Shown in pieces: positions 16,142 to 24,816 of a stretch of DNA of 48,858 bases; within the stretch, counting starts at the first letter, position 1; each line of letters starts with the position of its first letter. Under the pieces are notes generated by a model that saw nothing but the letters and a program-made list of their open reading frames with translations, did no database searches and was not told where the DNA came from. Source of the stretch: Defluviitaleaceae bacterium (GTDB lineage: Bacteria > Bacillota > Clostridia > Lachnospirales > WQUN01); assembly GCA_009780315.1 (NCBI GenBank), contig WRAH01000020.1, forward strand, positions 1 through 48,858. The letters run 5' to 3'. Both the position numbers and the translations under genes were made by a program.

Positions 16142-18244
16142 TTAAAGTGAAATCTTGAGTATACGCATAGTGTTTAATACTGCCAACAGTGACACGCCCA
16201 CATCAGCAAAAATGGCTTCCCATATGGAGGCGATTCCCATTGTACCCAGTACCAAAAATAAAACTTGTACAGCAAGAGAAAAGACAATACTTTGCCATAC
16301 CACACCCTTTGTAAATCTTGCTATTTTTATTGCTTCAACTAATTTCATAGGCTCATCTGTCATGAGTACCACGTCAGCCGCTTCAATTGCCGCGTCAGAA
16401 CCAAGCCCACCCATGGCTACGCCTACATCGGCCATGGCTAAAACAGGCGCGTCATTTATACCATCACCTATAAAAGCCAGTGCTTTACCTTTTTGTTTTT
16501 GTTCCCTTAACCGCTCAACTTTTTCAACCTTTTGTTGGGGCAGTAACCCTGGGTGGACTTCATCAATATTTATTTCTTTTGCCACAGCATGAGCCACATT
16601 GGCGATATCCCCTGTAAGCATGACCGTTTTTTTAATGCCCAATGTTTTTAGCTGGGCAATGGTATCACGGCTATCCGACTTAATTTCATCTGAAATAACA
16701 ATACATCCAATATATACACCATCTACAGCTGTATACACCTTTGTGCCAAAATCATCATTTAAGATAAAATCAATTGCATTTTTGTTCATTAGTTTTTCGT
16801 TTCCTGCTAAGACTTGCTTGCCTTCTACATAAACCCTCACACCATGCCCTGCAATTTCATTGTAGTTGCTGACTTTGTGTTTATCTATCCCTTTGCCGTA
16901 CTTGTTTAAAATAGATAGGGCGATTGGGTGGTTGGATGCACTTTCCGCATATGATGTATATTCCAACAGTTCGCTGTTGGTAAAACCATTCGCTGTATAC
17001 ATAGCTGTGACTTCAAATACGCCTTTGGTCAGTGTTCCTGTTTTGTCAAAAACAACAATGTCAAGGTTGGCTAAGGCTTCTAGGTAGTTCCCCCCTTTGA
17101 CCAATATTCCATTTTTAGACGACGCACCAATGCCGCCAAAAAAGCCAAGAGGAACAGACAATACTAACGCACAAGGACAAGCAATAATCAGAAGAATTAT
17201 ACTGCGGTAAATCCAATCAAACCATTCACCACCCAAAAATAAAGGCGGTATTATCCCAATCAAGAACGCAAGCCCTACCACGACAGGGGTATACCATTTA
17301 GCAAACTTTGTTATAAAAGTTTCAATGGTTGCCTTTTTACTGGCGGCATTTTCAACAAGGTCAATGATTTTTGAAGCTGTTGAACGCCCAAAAAGCTGTG
17401 TCACCTGTATGGTGAGTACACCATTTTGATTGATACAACCTGATAAAACTGTATCATTTACAGCCGCTTTTCTTGGCATGGATTCACCTGTTAATGCAGA
17501 GGTGTCCAGCATGGCATCACCATGTATAACAACACCATCAAGAGGGATTCTTTCCCCTGGTTTTACTATGATTGTATCCCCAATATTCACACTTTCAGGG
17601 GAAACTTTGTTTATTTCACTGCCTATCTGAAGATTTGCATAGTCTGGTCTTATGTCCATTAAGTCTGTAATATTTCTTTTTGATTTTTTTACAGCCAATT
17701 CTTGAAAAAACTCGCCAACTTGATAAAACAACATCACTGTTGCCGCCCCTGCATATTCGCCAATGAAAAAAGCTCCAATGGTGGCTATGGACATCAGGAA
17801 GTTTTCATCAAAAACCTTACCTTTTGTGATATTTCTAACAGCCCTAAGAATAACTTTATGCCCAAGCAAAAGATAACTGAAAGTCCACAGCACAACAGCT
17901 ATCGTATGACTGGTATAAAAAGGCCAAACAAACCCAACCCCTACAAAAAATGCAATAGCCCCAACCGAAAGCCATATGATTTTGAATTTGCTTACTTTAT
18001 GCGCCGCAATAGGCTCTGTCGCTGCTGCTTCTACTAATTTTACATCTGGCTCATGCTTATGGATTATATCTAATATTTCTTTGTACACATCATTTGAAAT
18101 CTTTTTATCTGTTTCAACCCGCAATTTGGCAGTTGTGAAGTTGAGAGACGCAGATAGCACACCCTTTACCTTTTTTACCGCGTCCTCAATTTTAGCGGCA
18201 CAATTTGCACAGTTTAAACCTTGTAATATATATGTCTTTGTCAT
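16142..18244 (-). CDS. cadA: Zn/Cd/Pb-exporting P1B-type ATPase
   Basis: 700 residues. An N-terminal heavy-metal-associated domain has GLNCANC (Cys 12 and 15). Eight membrane helices follow the P1B plan, with the transport motif CPC at 356-358 in ACPCALVLSVPLG, which is the Zn/Cd form rather than the copper form (CPCALGLATP). Also visible are TGES (252-255), the phosphorylation site D400 in DKTGTLT, the HP motif in SNHPIA and GDGINDAP. It pumps divalent soft metals out of the cell at the cost of ATP. It follows the cadC-type regulator, and a copy of the regulator's operator lies between the two genes. Confidence 0.95.
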   Translation of the reverse strand: MTKTYILQGLNCANCAAKIEDAVKKVKGVLSASLNFTTAKLRVETDKKISNDVYKEILDIIHKHEPDVKLVEAAATEPIAAHKVSKFKIIWLSVGAIAFFVGVGFVWPFYTSHTIAVVLWTFSYLLLGHKVILRAVRNITKGKVFDENFLMSIATIGAFFIGEYAGAATVMLFYQVGEFFQELAVKKSKRNITDLMDIRPDYANLQIGSEINKVSPESVNIGDTIIVKPGERIPLDGVVIHGDAMLDTSALTGESMPRKAAVNDTVLSGCINQNGVLTIQVTQLFGRSTASKIIDLVENAASKKATIETFITKFAKWYTPVVVGLAFLIGIIPPLFLGGEWFDWIYRSIILLIIACPCALVLSVPLGFFGGIGASSKNGILVKGGNYLEALANLDIVVFDKTGTLTKGVFEVTAMYTANGFTNSELLEYTSYAESASNHPIALSILNKYGKGIDKHKVSNYNEIAGHGVRVYVEGKQVLAGNEKLMNKNAIDFILNDDFGTKVYTAVDGVYIGCIVISDEIKSDSRDTIAQLKTLGIKKTVMLTGDIANVAHAVAKEINIDEVHPGLLPQQKVEKVERLREQKQKGKALAFIGDGINDAPVLAMADVGVAMGGLGSDAAIEAADVVLMTDEPMKLVEAIKIARFTKGVVWQSIVFSLAVQVLFLVLGTMGIASIWEAIFADVGVSLLAVLNTMRILKISL

Positions 18245-18264
18245 TTTAACATCTCCTTTTTATA

Positions 18265-18287
18265 CAATTGAGCAATTATTCAACTAT
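18265..18287. promoter_or_regulatory. Second CadC-type operator, in front of cadA
   Basis: The core TTGAGCAATTATTCAA with flanking CAA and CTAT matches the site before cadC at all but three positions. It is 21 bases before the cadA start codon and overlaps a TATAAA that could be a weak -10. Confidence 0.75.
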
Positions 18288-18301
18288 TGTGGCAAAAAAA
18301 A

Positions 18302-18661
18302 TTATTCCAAGATATGCTCAAATCCCTTCTCAAAGATATCTTTTACATGGTCATCTGCAAGGGAATAGTAAACCACTTTGCCTTGTTTATCATATTTAAC
18401 AAGGTTGGCAAGCCTTAAAGATTTCAATTGATGAGATATTGCAGATTTAGTCATGTCTAATAAAACCGCTAAGTCACAAACACACATTGCCTCACAGGAT
18501 AATGCCCATAAAATTTTAAGACGTGTATTGTCTGCAAACATCTTATAAAGGTTTGACAGGTCATAAAAATTTTCGCTGGCTGGCATATTTCCACGCACAC
18601 GTTCCACAACATCCTCATGGATAGCATGACAGTCGCAAACCCCTTGTTTGACTTTGTTCAT
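18302..18661 (-). CDS. cadC: ArsR/SmtB-family metal-sensing repressor (CadC type)
   Basis: 119 residues with a winged helix-turn-helix. Cys 9 and Cys 11 (VCDCH) and the CVCDL motif match the alpha-3N thiolate site of CadC, which binds Cd, Pb and Zn. DDHVKDIFEKGFEH near the C-terminus matches the alpha-5 zinc site of the family. The protein is released from DNA by metal. The start was placed at ATG 18661, six bases after GGAGG; the ATG at 18682 precedes that site. It forms an operon with cadA. Confidence 0.93.
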   Translation of the reverse strand: MNKVKQGVCDCHAIHEDVVERVRGNMPASENFYDLSNLYKMFADNTRLKILWALSCEAMCVCDLAVLLDMTKSAISHQLKSLRLANLVKYDKQGKVVYYSLADDHVKDIFEKGFEHILE

Positions 18662-18679
18662 AAAACACCTCCGCCACAT

Positions 18680-18702
18680 CAATTGAACAACTACTCAACT
18701 AT
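18680..18702. promoter_or_regulatory. CadC-type operator before cadC
   Basis: Core TTGAACAACTACTCAA, an imperfect inverted repeat (TTGA, eight bases, TCAA). It begins right after the -10 box on the minus strand, where a bound repressor would block initiation. Confidence 0.8.
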
Positions 18703-18731
18703 AATATATTCCTTTTTTAAAGTACTGTCAA
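18703..18731 (-). promoter_or_regulatory. Promoter of the cadC-cadA operon
   Basis: Minus strand TTGACA, 17 bp, TATATT, directly followed by the operator. Confidence 0.85.
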
Positions 18732-18777
18732 TGGTTTTATCCCATTCAAGCAAAAAAATGTGGTTACAATTTTTATA

Positions 18778-18799
18778 CTGTGACATACTGCTGTCACAG
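18778..18799. repeat. Inverted repeat, possible operator
   Basis: CTGTGACA and TGTCACAG form exact eight-base arms six bases apart. It lies between the divergent cadC promoter and the 18863 gene, about 85 bases before the latter. No T run follows, so an operator is more likely than a terminator. Confidence 0.5.
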
Positions 18800-18818
18800 T
18801 TGTCTTTGTATACTTGAT

Positions 18819-18848
18819 TTGTAAACGTACACATACTATTGATAATAT
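18819..18848 (+). promoter_or_regulatory. Possible promoter of the 18863 gene
   Basis: TTGTAA, 18 bp, TAATAT; the alternative TTGATT, 17 bp, TATTGA overlaps it. Both would start close to the ribosome binding site, leaving a leader of about ten bases. Confidence 0.4.
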
Positions 18849-18862
18849 TAGGAGGTTTTAAA

Positions 18863-19372
18863 ATGCCAAAAGCAAAATACCAGTTTGATGATTTTCTCAC
18901 AACCGTAACAAATGATTGCAAAGGGCTTGTTACCGCTGTTCATGAAATGCTATTGAGAGACAATTATAAACCTAAAATTCAAGTGACAAAATCAACAGGG
19001 CTTCAACTTTCATATCATCAGCCAAAAATAAAAACAACTAGGGGGATTATCTTAATTTTCTTTCATCGTAACGAAAAACTACTGATTCGCATTTGTGGCA
19101 GTCACTATCAATCCTACCCCGATGTATTAGAGCGTTTGCCTAAAAGCATAGTGCGCCAAATTTCACAAGCTGATAATTGTGTAAAATTTATTGACCCACA
19201 GAAATGTTGGAAGGGGTGTATAGGGTATGATTTCCACATAGGGGGAAAACACTACCAAAAGTGTGCTATCAATGGCTTTCAGTTTGATGTGAATGCTGAA
19301 AATATGCCTTATTTCCTTGAAATAATAAAAAGTGAAAACCGTGAGCGGAGTAAAGCGTCTGTGATAAGGTAG
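18863..19372 (+). CDS. Conserved-looking protein of unknown function
   Basis: 169 residues, soluble, not recognised. The N-terminal half alternates hydrophobic strands (GLQLSYH, GIILIFFH, KLLIRICG). The C-terminal half has KCWKGCIGYDFHIGGKHYQKC, a Cys/His-rich block that could hold a metal. AGGAGG lies seven bases before the ATG at 18863, which is better than the in-frame ATG 24 bases earlier. It may be a single-gene unit, with a candidate operator upstream and a hairpin downstream. Confidence 0.75.
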   Translation: MPKAKYQFDDFLTTVTNDCKGLVTAVHEMLLRDNYKPKIQVTKSTGLQLSYHQPKIKTTRGIILIFFHRNEKLLIRICGSHYQSYPDVLERLPKSIVRQISQADNCVKFIDPQKCWKGCIGYDFHIGGKHYQKCAINGFQFDVNAENMPYFLEIIKSENRERSKASVIR

Positions 19373-19412
19373 TCATATCCCATTAAATGTGATAAGCTGG
19401 GATATGACTTTA
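19371..19412 (+). terminator. Probable terminator
   Basis: AGTCATATCCC and GGGATATGACT form an 11-bp stem with a 17-base loop followed by TTATCTT. The stem starts inside the stop codon. The T run is broken, so termination may be partial. Confidence 0.5.
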
Positions 19413-19429
19413 TCTTAGGGAGGCTGGCT

Positions 19430-19903
19430 ATGCATGAACATGACATTATAATAGAAGAAACATCCTATGAAACCAGCCCCGTAGAAAGCCTTAGTGAGGC
19501 ACTGTATGCATTTGTAGATGCTTATGATACCTTACAGGATGTCATCGCCATGATGGAGGATACAACGGACTTTGCCCAGTTTAATAATGTATTAAAACTA
19601 ACCATGTATAGTTCTGTTAGTGTTGAGGGCATTGACCGCCCACCCCTTAGTTTATATGAAATTGGCGTGGTGTATTTTCCCACGACAGGCAAATACGCCA
19701 CACACAAAGAAAAGTTTGAACAAGCCTTGCATCAACGGGAGGACGATGTGCGGGCTTTGTTTGTACAGCATGACGGGATTCTGCCGCGTCTATGTGATAT
19801 TTTATCAACATTTGTAAAAGACGAGCCGCCACCCCAAGTGCTTTTTATCCCAGTCATGCGCTTTTTAAACGAGTGCAGAAGATTAACCGCCATGTGGGCA
19901 TAA
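19430..19903 (+). CDS. Hypothetical protein
   Basis: 157 residues, acidic, no membrane segment or signal peptide and no family recognised. It appears mostly helical, with a central stretch LYEIGVVYFPTTGKYATHKEKFEQAL. GGGAGG lies seven bases before the ATG. The HAD gene follows after 14 bases and its binding site overlaps this gene's stop, so 19430, 19918, 20575 and 21447 probably form one operon. Confidence 0.75.
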   Translation: MHEHDIIIEETSYETSPVESLSEALYAFVDAYDTLQDVIAMMEDTTDFAQFNNVLKLTMYSSVSVEGIDRPPLSLYEIGVVYFPTTGKYATHKEKFEQALHQREDDVRALFVQHDGILPRLCDILSTFVKDEPPPQVLFIPVMRFLNECRRLTAMWA

Positions 19904-19917
19904 AAGGAGTTTTAAAA

Positions 19918-20571
19918 TTGGTTAAAGCAATTATTTTTGATATGGATGGGGTGTTGATAGACAGTCAGCCCCTTCATTATGAAATAGATATACGGGTATT
20001 AAAAACCTGCGGATATAATGCAACACTGGATACCGTAACGCCCTATACTGGCATATCCAACCCCGACCGCTGGCAAAAATATAAACACAACTTAAATCTT
20101 GATACATCGGTGGACAAGCTGATTCAACTTGCAGAAGAAGCCATGCGTGACATCTTTAATCATACCCATTTCACTGCAATTGGCGGTATCCCCGACTTGC
20201 TGAAAGGTATAAAATCCCTTGGTTTGCCCTGCGGTGTGGCATCATCCTCTTCCCACGAGCTTATTCAACTTGTACTTTCTCGTACAGGTATAGGGGCATA
20301 TTTTGATGTGTTAACCTCTGGTGAGGATGTGAAAAATGGCAAGCCTGCTCCCGACATTTATTTAAAAGCCACCAAGGCAATGGGTTTTTCTCCAGAAGCA
20401 TGTATTGCTTTTGAAGATGCAACCCCTGGCATTTGTGCCGCAAAAAACGCAGGGCTTACATGTATCGCATACAAAAACCCTAATACCCATGGGCAAGATT
20501 TTGCCCGTGCAGATTTTGTAATCAATCATTACAATGAAGCCCTGCCAATAATAAAGGCAAAGCGGGGTTAG
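19918..20571 (+). CDS. HAD-superfamily hydrolase, beta-phosphoglucomutase/phosphatase type
   Basis: 217 residues. FDMDGVLIDSQP (about 7-18) is motif I; a cap domain follows, then ASSSS (motif II), the Lys in NGKPAPD (motif III) and FEDATPG (motif IV). This is the subfamily I layout of beta-phosphoglucomutases, 2-deoxyglucose-6-phosphate phosphatases and similar enzymes. The start is TTG 19918, eight bases after AAAAGGAG. A role with the GH65 phosphorylases is possible but it sits in an unrelated operon with a methyltransferase four bases downstream. Confidence 0.82.
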   Translation: MVKAIIFDMDGVLIDSQPLHYEIDIRVLKTCGYNATLDTVTPYTGISNPDRWQKYKHNLNLDTSVDKLIQLAEEAMRDIFNHTHFTAIGGIPDLLKGIKSLGLPCGVASSSSHELIQLVLSRTGIGAYFDVLTSGEDVKNGKPAPDIYLKATKAMGFSPEACIAFEDATPGICAAKNAGLTCIAYKNPNTHGQDFARADFVINHYNEALPIIKAKRG

Positions 20572-20574
20572 TTT

Positions 20575-21429
20575 ATGATTAGATTAGCAGAAGGCTGGAA
20601 AGATTATGTATTGTTAGACGCAGGCGAGGGTGAAAAGCTTGAAATGTGGGGCAAAGTAAAAGTCATACGCCCAGACCCTCAAGCATTTTGGCCCCGTTCA
20701 TATCCATGGGAAAAACCAGACATGCACTATCACCGAAGCAAATCAGGAGGGGGGACATGGGAGATTTTAAACCGTAATGTTCCCAACGCGTGGAAAATTG
20801 GCTATGATAACATTCGATTCCATGTGCGTCCTACAGGGTTTAAACACATGGGACTTTTTCCAGAACAGGCCGTTAACTGGCAATGGATGGCGCAAAAAAT
20901 CCGTGATGCAAAACGCCCCATTAAAATACTTAACCTTTTTGCATACACAGGTGGTGCAACGCTGGCATGTTTAAGTGCAGGCGCAGATGTCACCCATGTG
21001 GACGCGGCAAAAGGTATGAATCAACAAGCCCGTGATAATATTGCATTATCAGGACTTGCCAAAGGACAGAATCGTGTGCTAACCGACGATGTGCTAAAGT
21101 TTGTAAGGCGTGAAGCACGGCGGGGCAATAAATACGACGGCATTATTATGGACCCTCCTGTTTTTGGGCGCGGCCCTGGCGGGGAAATGTGGAAGCTGGA
21201 AGAAGGGCTTTTTGAACTGGTCAAGGCTTGTGCCAAGCTGCTTTCTAACCACCCCCTGTTTATGCTTATCAATGCCTACACCGCTGGATTTTCCCCTGCT
21301 GCATATGGTAATATTCTAAAACTCACACACCTTCCTGCCCAAGGCAAGATAGACACATGCGAAATTGGTATAAAGTCCAAATCAGGGCTTATTTTACCCT
21401 GTGGCATGTATGCCCGATGGGAAGTATAA
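20575..21429 (+). CDS. SAM-dependent methyltransferase, RlmI-like
   Basis: 284 residues. ILNLFAYTGGATLACLSAGA (about 118-137) is the SAM-binding motif I and IIMDPPVFGRGPGGEMWKLE (about 189-208) carries the DPP motif IV of the RlmI/RlmK group of 23S rRNA m5C methyltransferases. The N-terminal PUA domain of RlmI is missing; such short versions are common in Bacteria and their targets are mostly untested. It starts four bases after the HAD stop codon. Confidence 0.85.
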   Translation: MIRLAEGWKDYVLLDAGEGEKLEMWGKVKVIRPDPQAFWPRSYPWEKPDMHYHRSKSGGGTWEILNRNVPNAWKIGYDNIRFHVRPTGFKHMGLFPEQAVNWQWMAQKIRDAKRPIKILNLFAYTGGATLACLSAGADVTHVDAAKGMNQQARDNIALSGLAKGQNRVLTDDVLKFVRREARRGNKYDGIIMDPPVFGRGPGGEMWKLEEGLFELVKACAKLLSNHPLFMLINAYTAGFSPAAYGNILKLTHLPAQGKIDTCEIGIKSKSGLILPCGMYARWEV

Positions 21430-21446
21430 AAAAGGAGTCATGTACT

Positions 21447-21770
21447 ATGGCATTACAATCATATCAAGGACATTTTGAAGATGGGGCTTTTTATTCGGAA
21501 GGAAAAAAAGTGACTATCCCTGAAAACAAGCAAGTGGTCATCACAATACTTGAAGATAGCCCTACAGAAGAAAACACTACAGAAGACACGCCGTCTAAGG
21601 ATACTCCATCTAAAGACCCATCTTTTGAAGAAATGTTGTTAAGACTGCTCTTGGACGATGATGATGACGATGACGAGGATGGATATAAAAAAGCCACATC
21701 AAATGTGGCTTTGGAGGGATTAAATGATACCATTTCCTTTATCAGTCGAAACCGAAAGGACTTTTTGTAA
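21447..21770 (+). CDS. Small acidic protein with antitoxin-like N-terminus
   Basis: 107 residues. The first 35 (GHFEDGAFYSEGKKVTIPEN, VVITILED) resemble the beta-rich N-terminal part of DUF104/AbrB-type antitoxins. The middle is Thr/Ser/Pro-rich with repeats of TPSKD, followed by a run of seven Asp (about 69-77). No toxin gene is adjacent. AAAGGAG lies seven bases before ATG 21447; the frame is open further upstream but lacks a binding site. It converges on spo0A with only 11 bases between, and no terminator is visible. Confidence 0.65.
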   Translation: MALQSYQGHFEDGAFYSEGKKVTIPENKQVVITILEDSPTEENTTEDTPSKDTPSKDPSFEEMLLRLLLDDDDDDDEDGYKKATSNVALEGLNDTISFISRNRKDFL

Positions 21771-21781
21771 ACTTTGAAGGA

Positions 21782-22573
21782 TTAGTTTGCTTTAAGTTCC
21801 AAACGTAATCTATCTGCAATGAGTGCAATAAATTCACTGTTCGTGGGCTTGCCCTTGTGATTGCTGATGGTGTAACCAAACATGCTGTCTATGACTTCCA
21901 CCTTGCCCCGATTCCATGCAACCTCTATTGCATGACGGATTGCACGCTCTACACGGCTTGATGTGGTGTTGCATTTTTCTGCAATGGTTGGATACAACTC
22001 TTTGGTAATATAATTGAGAATGTCTAAATTTTCTACTGCCATCATAATCGCTTCACGCATATAGTGATAGCCGCGGATATGGGCAGGCACACCAATTTCA
22101 TGCAAAATACTAGTGACTTTTGTTTCAAGGTTTACCTCTTTATTTTGACGGCTTCTTGCACTAAAACCTCTTTGTACGGGGTCTTTTAGCTGTTCCTTTA
22201 ACTGGCGGATTCTGGTGACTAGCGAATCAAGGTCAAAGGGCTTCGCTATGTAGTACTCAGCCCCAAGTTCCATTGCTTTTTGTGTGACTTTATCCTGTGT
22301 TATTGCTGAAAGAACGATACAAATAGGCGCATATTCCTGTGTTTCGCCTAAGTTAAGCTTTTCAAGCACACCCAGCCCGTCAAGCTTAGGCATAACGCCG
22401 TCAATGAGTACAACATCTGGCTTCAGCTCTTGGATTTTGTTGTAGGCTTCCAAGCCGTCATAAGCAATGCCTACAATTTCAATGTCTGCTTGCTTTTCTA
22501 AACTGTTAATGATGACATCGACATACTCTTTGTTGTCGTCTGCCATAAGCACTGTGATTTTCTTGTGAACCAT
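21782..22573 (-). CDS. spo0A: Sporulation master regulator Spo0A
   Basis: 263 residues. The receiver domain has D12/D13, phospho-acceptor D58 in LIDGVMP and K111 in IAKPFD. The C-terminal domain carries the family's DNA-binding helix region with [19 protein letters not shown]. Phosphorylated Spo0A starts endospore formation. The start was placed at ATG 22573, eight bases after AGGAGG; the ATG at 22600 overlaps that site. The order spoIVB-spo0A is conserved in spore formers and confirms the call. Confidence 0.97.
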   Translation of the reverse strand: MVHKKITVLMADDNKEYVDVIINSLEKQADIEIVGIAYDGLEAYNKIQELKPDVVLIDGVMPKLDGLGVLEKLNLGETQEYAPICIVLSAITQDKVTQKAMELGAEYYIAKPFDLDSLVTRIRQLKEQLKDPVQRGFSARSRQNKEVNLETKVTSILHEIGVPAHIRGYHYMREAIMMAVENLDILNYITKELYPTIAEKCNTTSSRVERAIRHAIEVAWNRGKVEVIDSMFGYTISNHKGKPTNSEFIALIADRLRLELKAN

Positions 22574-22614
22574 AATACTACCTCCTGGGAAATATGTCAT
22601 TTACTGTATGTGAC

Positions 22615-22642
22615 ATTATAACAGGTAATATATGGATGTCAA
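22615..22642 (-). promoter_or_regulatory. Vegetative promoter of spo0A
   Basis: Minus strand TTGACA, 16 bp, TATAAT. Right after the -10 the sequence has TGTCA and TGACA 11 bases apart, a possible operator. No clear sigma-H promoter or 0A box (TGTCGAA) was found. Confidence 0.8.
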
Positions 22643-22693
22643 TAGATTATAGACAAATTTTTCAAATTTTTTTTTTGCGTGCTTACAATTTAC

Positions 22694-23956
22694 TTATGAT
22701 TGCAGCATACTTTCTATAAAAATACCATATCCCTTGGTTGGGTCTTGTACAAATACATGGGTTACAGCACCAATGATTCTGCCGTTTTGCAAAATAGGGC
22801 TGCCGCTCATGCCTTGCACAATGCCCCCTGTGATTTGCAACAGTTCAGGGTCGGTAATGCGTATAATCATGCCCTTTGTTTCATCAGTGGCAAAGCGGTT
22901 TACACTTTCTATAACAATGGAATAGGCTTGTACAGTGTTGCCTGCAACACTGGTTAAAATTGTAGCAGGGCCTTCTTGAATGTGAGCGCGCAAGGCAATG
23001 GGCATAGGCTGAAATTGTGAAAGTTCTTCTGCAACCACTGGCTCTAATGTGCCGTAAATGCCATTGGCGGTGTTTAAACTAATATGCCCTAAAATTTGCG
23101 TGATATCAACATCGCCCTCAAGTTCACCAGGCACACCACGCATTCCGCGTTTTACGCTAGTTACAATACTTGGCATAATCACGCCACTGCGCACACTCAT
23201 GAGTTTTTTCGTATCCACATCAACAATACCATGACCCAGCGCGCCAAATGTGCCTGTTTGCGGGTTATAAAAAGTTAATGTGCCAATACCCTTTGTGGAA
23301 TCCCGCACCCATGTGCCAATACGGCGCACATTGTCGGTTGCGGCTTCGGCAGGTGTTAATGTGACTTCAATTTCTGCGCCATCACGGCTGACCAGAAATG
23401 TGATTTCCCCTGTACTTGCGGCTACATATTCGCTTAATGCTTCTTTGTCGTTAATGACTGTATCATTGGCGCGCAGAATTAAATCCCCCCCTTGCAGTAG
23501 TCCATTGGCAGGTGCTTGTGTTGTGCCGTCTGCACCAGGGAATGTGCCTGTGCCAAGCACCATCACTCCGTCGGTGTTTATTCTCACACCAATAGCATTG
23601 CCAAGGGGAATAACCTCCACCTCTGGCACAATATCCAACACAACGCGGCGCAAGGGAAACCCAAACGCCTCAATGGTCATTTCTGCTGTACCGCGGCTGT
23701 CGGTTTGAATCAGCAACGGTCTGCCTAAACGCACACTACAGTATTCTGTCACAGGCGTTTCATTTACGCTTGCCACCATGGTTGTCTGGCCTTGAAAAGT
23801 TGCCGAAAGGGGCAACCCAACATTTAAGCTGTGGGTTGCAAATTCTGTCAATCGAATTTCTTGAGGAAAACGTATCAAATATGTCATCGCACCAACGGAA
23901 TACCCAACCAGCGCGAAGAAAAATAAAATAGCAATGACTCTCATTTTACGGTGCAT
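22694..23956 (-). CDS. spoIVB: SpoIVB signalling serine peptidase
   Basis: 420 residues. An N-terminal membrane anchor (about 6-27) is followed by a PDZ domain (about 115-205) and the SpoIVB peptidase domain. The catalytic triad of the B. subtilis enzyme (His236, Asp363, Ser378) maps with a constant shift of six to His242 in GALGHGI, Asp369 in ITDPELL and Ser384 in GMSGSPI. The protease is secreted from the forespore and triggers pro-sigma-K processing. GGGGG lies six bases before the ATG. It is 120 bases upstream of spo0A on the same strand. Confidence 0.97.
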   Translation of the reverse strand: MHRKMRVIAILFFFALVGYSVGAMTYLIRFPQEIRLTEFATHSLNVGLPLSATFQGQTTMVASVNETPVTEYCSVRLGRPLLIQTDSRGTAEMTIEAFGFPLRRVVLDIVPEVEVIPLGNAIGVRINTDGVMVLGTGTFPGADGTTQAPANGLLQGGDLILRANDTVINDKEALSEYVAASTGEITFLVSRDGAEIEVTLTPAEAATDNVRRIGTWVRDSTKGIGTLTFYNPQTGTFGALGHGIVDVDTKKLMSVRSGVIMPSIVTSVKRGMRGVPGELEGDVDITQILGHISLNTANGIYGTLEPVVAEELSQFQPMPIALRAHIQEGPATILTSVAGNTVQAYSIVIESVNRFATDETKGMIIRITDPELLQITGGIVQGMSGSPILQNGRIIGAVTHVFVQDPTKGYGIFIESMLQS

Positions 23957-24011
23957 AAAAAACCCCCTAAAATTTCATAATCACTGCTATCTTTGCCTTA
24001 TTTCAGGCTTG

Positions 24012-24590
24012 TTATTCTGTTTTTTGCTTGTAATTTTTTCTCATCATAAGATAAATTTCTGGAGGAACAATAGTTTTTGTCACAATATCAATAGCACGGC
24101 GCATTGGCGGCAGTGAGATTAACACAAGGCTAATTATCATCTCTGGGGCGATATAGGTTATGTTATACGCAAATGAGAAAATCCATACATGTTGCCCTTC
24201 AGGTGCAAACATATAGAAGAAAATAACCCCTGATAAAAATACCATCACAAACCGTCCAAATACACCCACAATAAAACCAATGTGCAAGCCATACTTCCAC
24301 TTACGGAAAAATCCAGCCGTGCCAAGCATGGCAAAGCCTAAAATATAATCCAGTATATACTGTACAGGGTGTACAACATATGCCCCCGTTGCTGTATCAA
24401 GCAATCCCATTGCCACCCCTGATAAAACACCGTAAACAGGCCCAAGCCAATATCCTGCCAGCACAATAAACAACATGCTTGCAGGCGTAACAGACCCACC
24501 CATTGGCATCCTAAAAAGCGTCACTTGATTCAGCAGAAACGCCATGGCAATACATACTGCCGCCACCGTTAACATCTTTGCTTTTGACAT
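24012..24590 (-). CDS. thiT: Thiamine-specific ECF transporter S component
   Basis: 192 residues with six predicted membrane helices, matching ThiT, the substrate-binding subunit that works with the shared EcfAAT module in the membrane to import thiamine. The GSVTPASMLFIVLAGYWLGP and HPVQYILDY segments are typical. A TPP riboswitch lies directly upstream, which fixes the substrate. GGGAGGA precedes the ATG. The EcfA/T genes are not in the window. Confidence 0.93.
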   Translation of the reverse strand: MSKAKMLTVAAVCIAMAFLLNQVTLFRMPMGGSVTPASMLFIVLAGYWLGPVYGVLSGVAMGLLDTATGAYVVHPVQYILDYILGFAMLGTAGFFRKWKYGLHIGFIVGVFGRFVMVFLSGVIFFYMFAPEGQHVWIFSFAYNITYIAPEMIISLVLISLPPMRRAIDIVTKTIVPPEIYLMMRKNYKQKTE

Positions 24591-24594
24591 AAAA

Positions 24595-24642
24595 AAATCC
24601 TCCCTTAGAGTGACTCGCCAGAAGGTTTTTAATCAACCATGT
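24595..24642 (-). promoter_or_regulatory. Expression platform of the TPP riboswitch
   Basis: Between aptamer and thiT, CCTT can pair with AAGG that overlaps the GGGAGG ribosome binding site. No terminator with a T run is visible, so control is probably at translation start. Confidence 0.5.
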
Positions 24643-24723
24643 GCTTTCCTTCGCCGACATTATTCGGAGCAGGTACAAAGGGTAAAGTCTCAGCCTGTAA
24701 AAATTACAAGCACCCCTAGCGAA
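24643..24723 (-). ncRNA. TPP riboswitch (THI element)
   Basis: Minus strand shows the conserved pieces in order: GGGGTGC, GGCTGAGA, ACCCTTTG, ACCTG, TCCGAATAATGTCGGCG and AAGGAA. It binds thiamine pyrophosphate and represses the thiT gene when the vitamin is plentiful. Confidence 0.96.
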
Positions 24724-24745
24724 TTTTTATGAATTTGTTGACAGG

Positions 24746-24774
24746 ATAATATCATTTCTTATGAATCATTGCAA
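24746..24774 (-). promoter_or_regulatory. Promoter of the TPP riboswitch-thiT unit
   Basis: Minus strand TTGCAA, 17 bp, TATTAT, about 20 bases before the aptamer. Confidence 0.75.
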
Positions 24775-24816
24775 GCTTGCTGGTGATATTTATATGCATT
24801 GTATAATTCAGTGACA

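Noticed and set aside
22700..22957. Open frames on the plus strand within spoIVB and the neighbouring region
   Set aside because: Antisense shadows of spoIVB, which has complete catalytic motifs.
23985..24010. GCCT/AGGC hairpin between thiT and spoIVB considered as a terminator
   Set aside because: The stem is short and has no T run on the minus strand, so read-through from thiT into spoIVB is possible.
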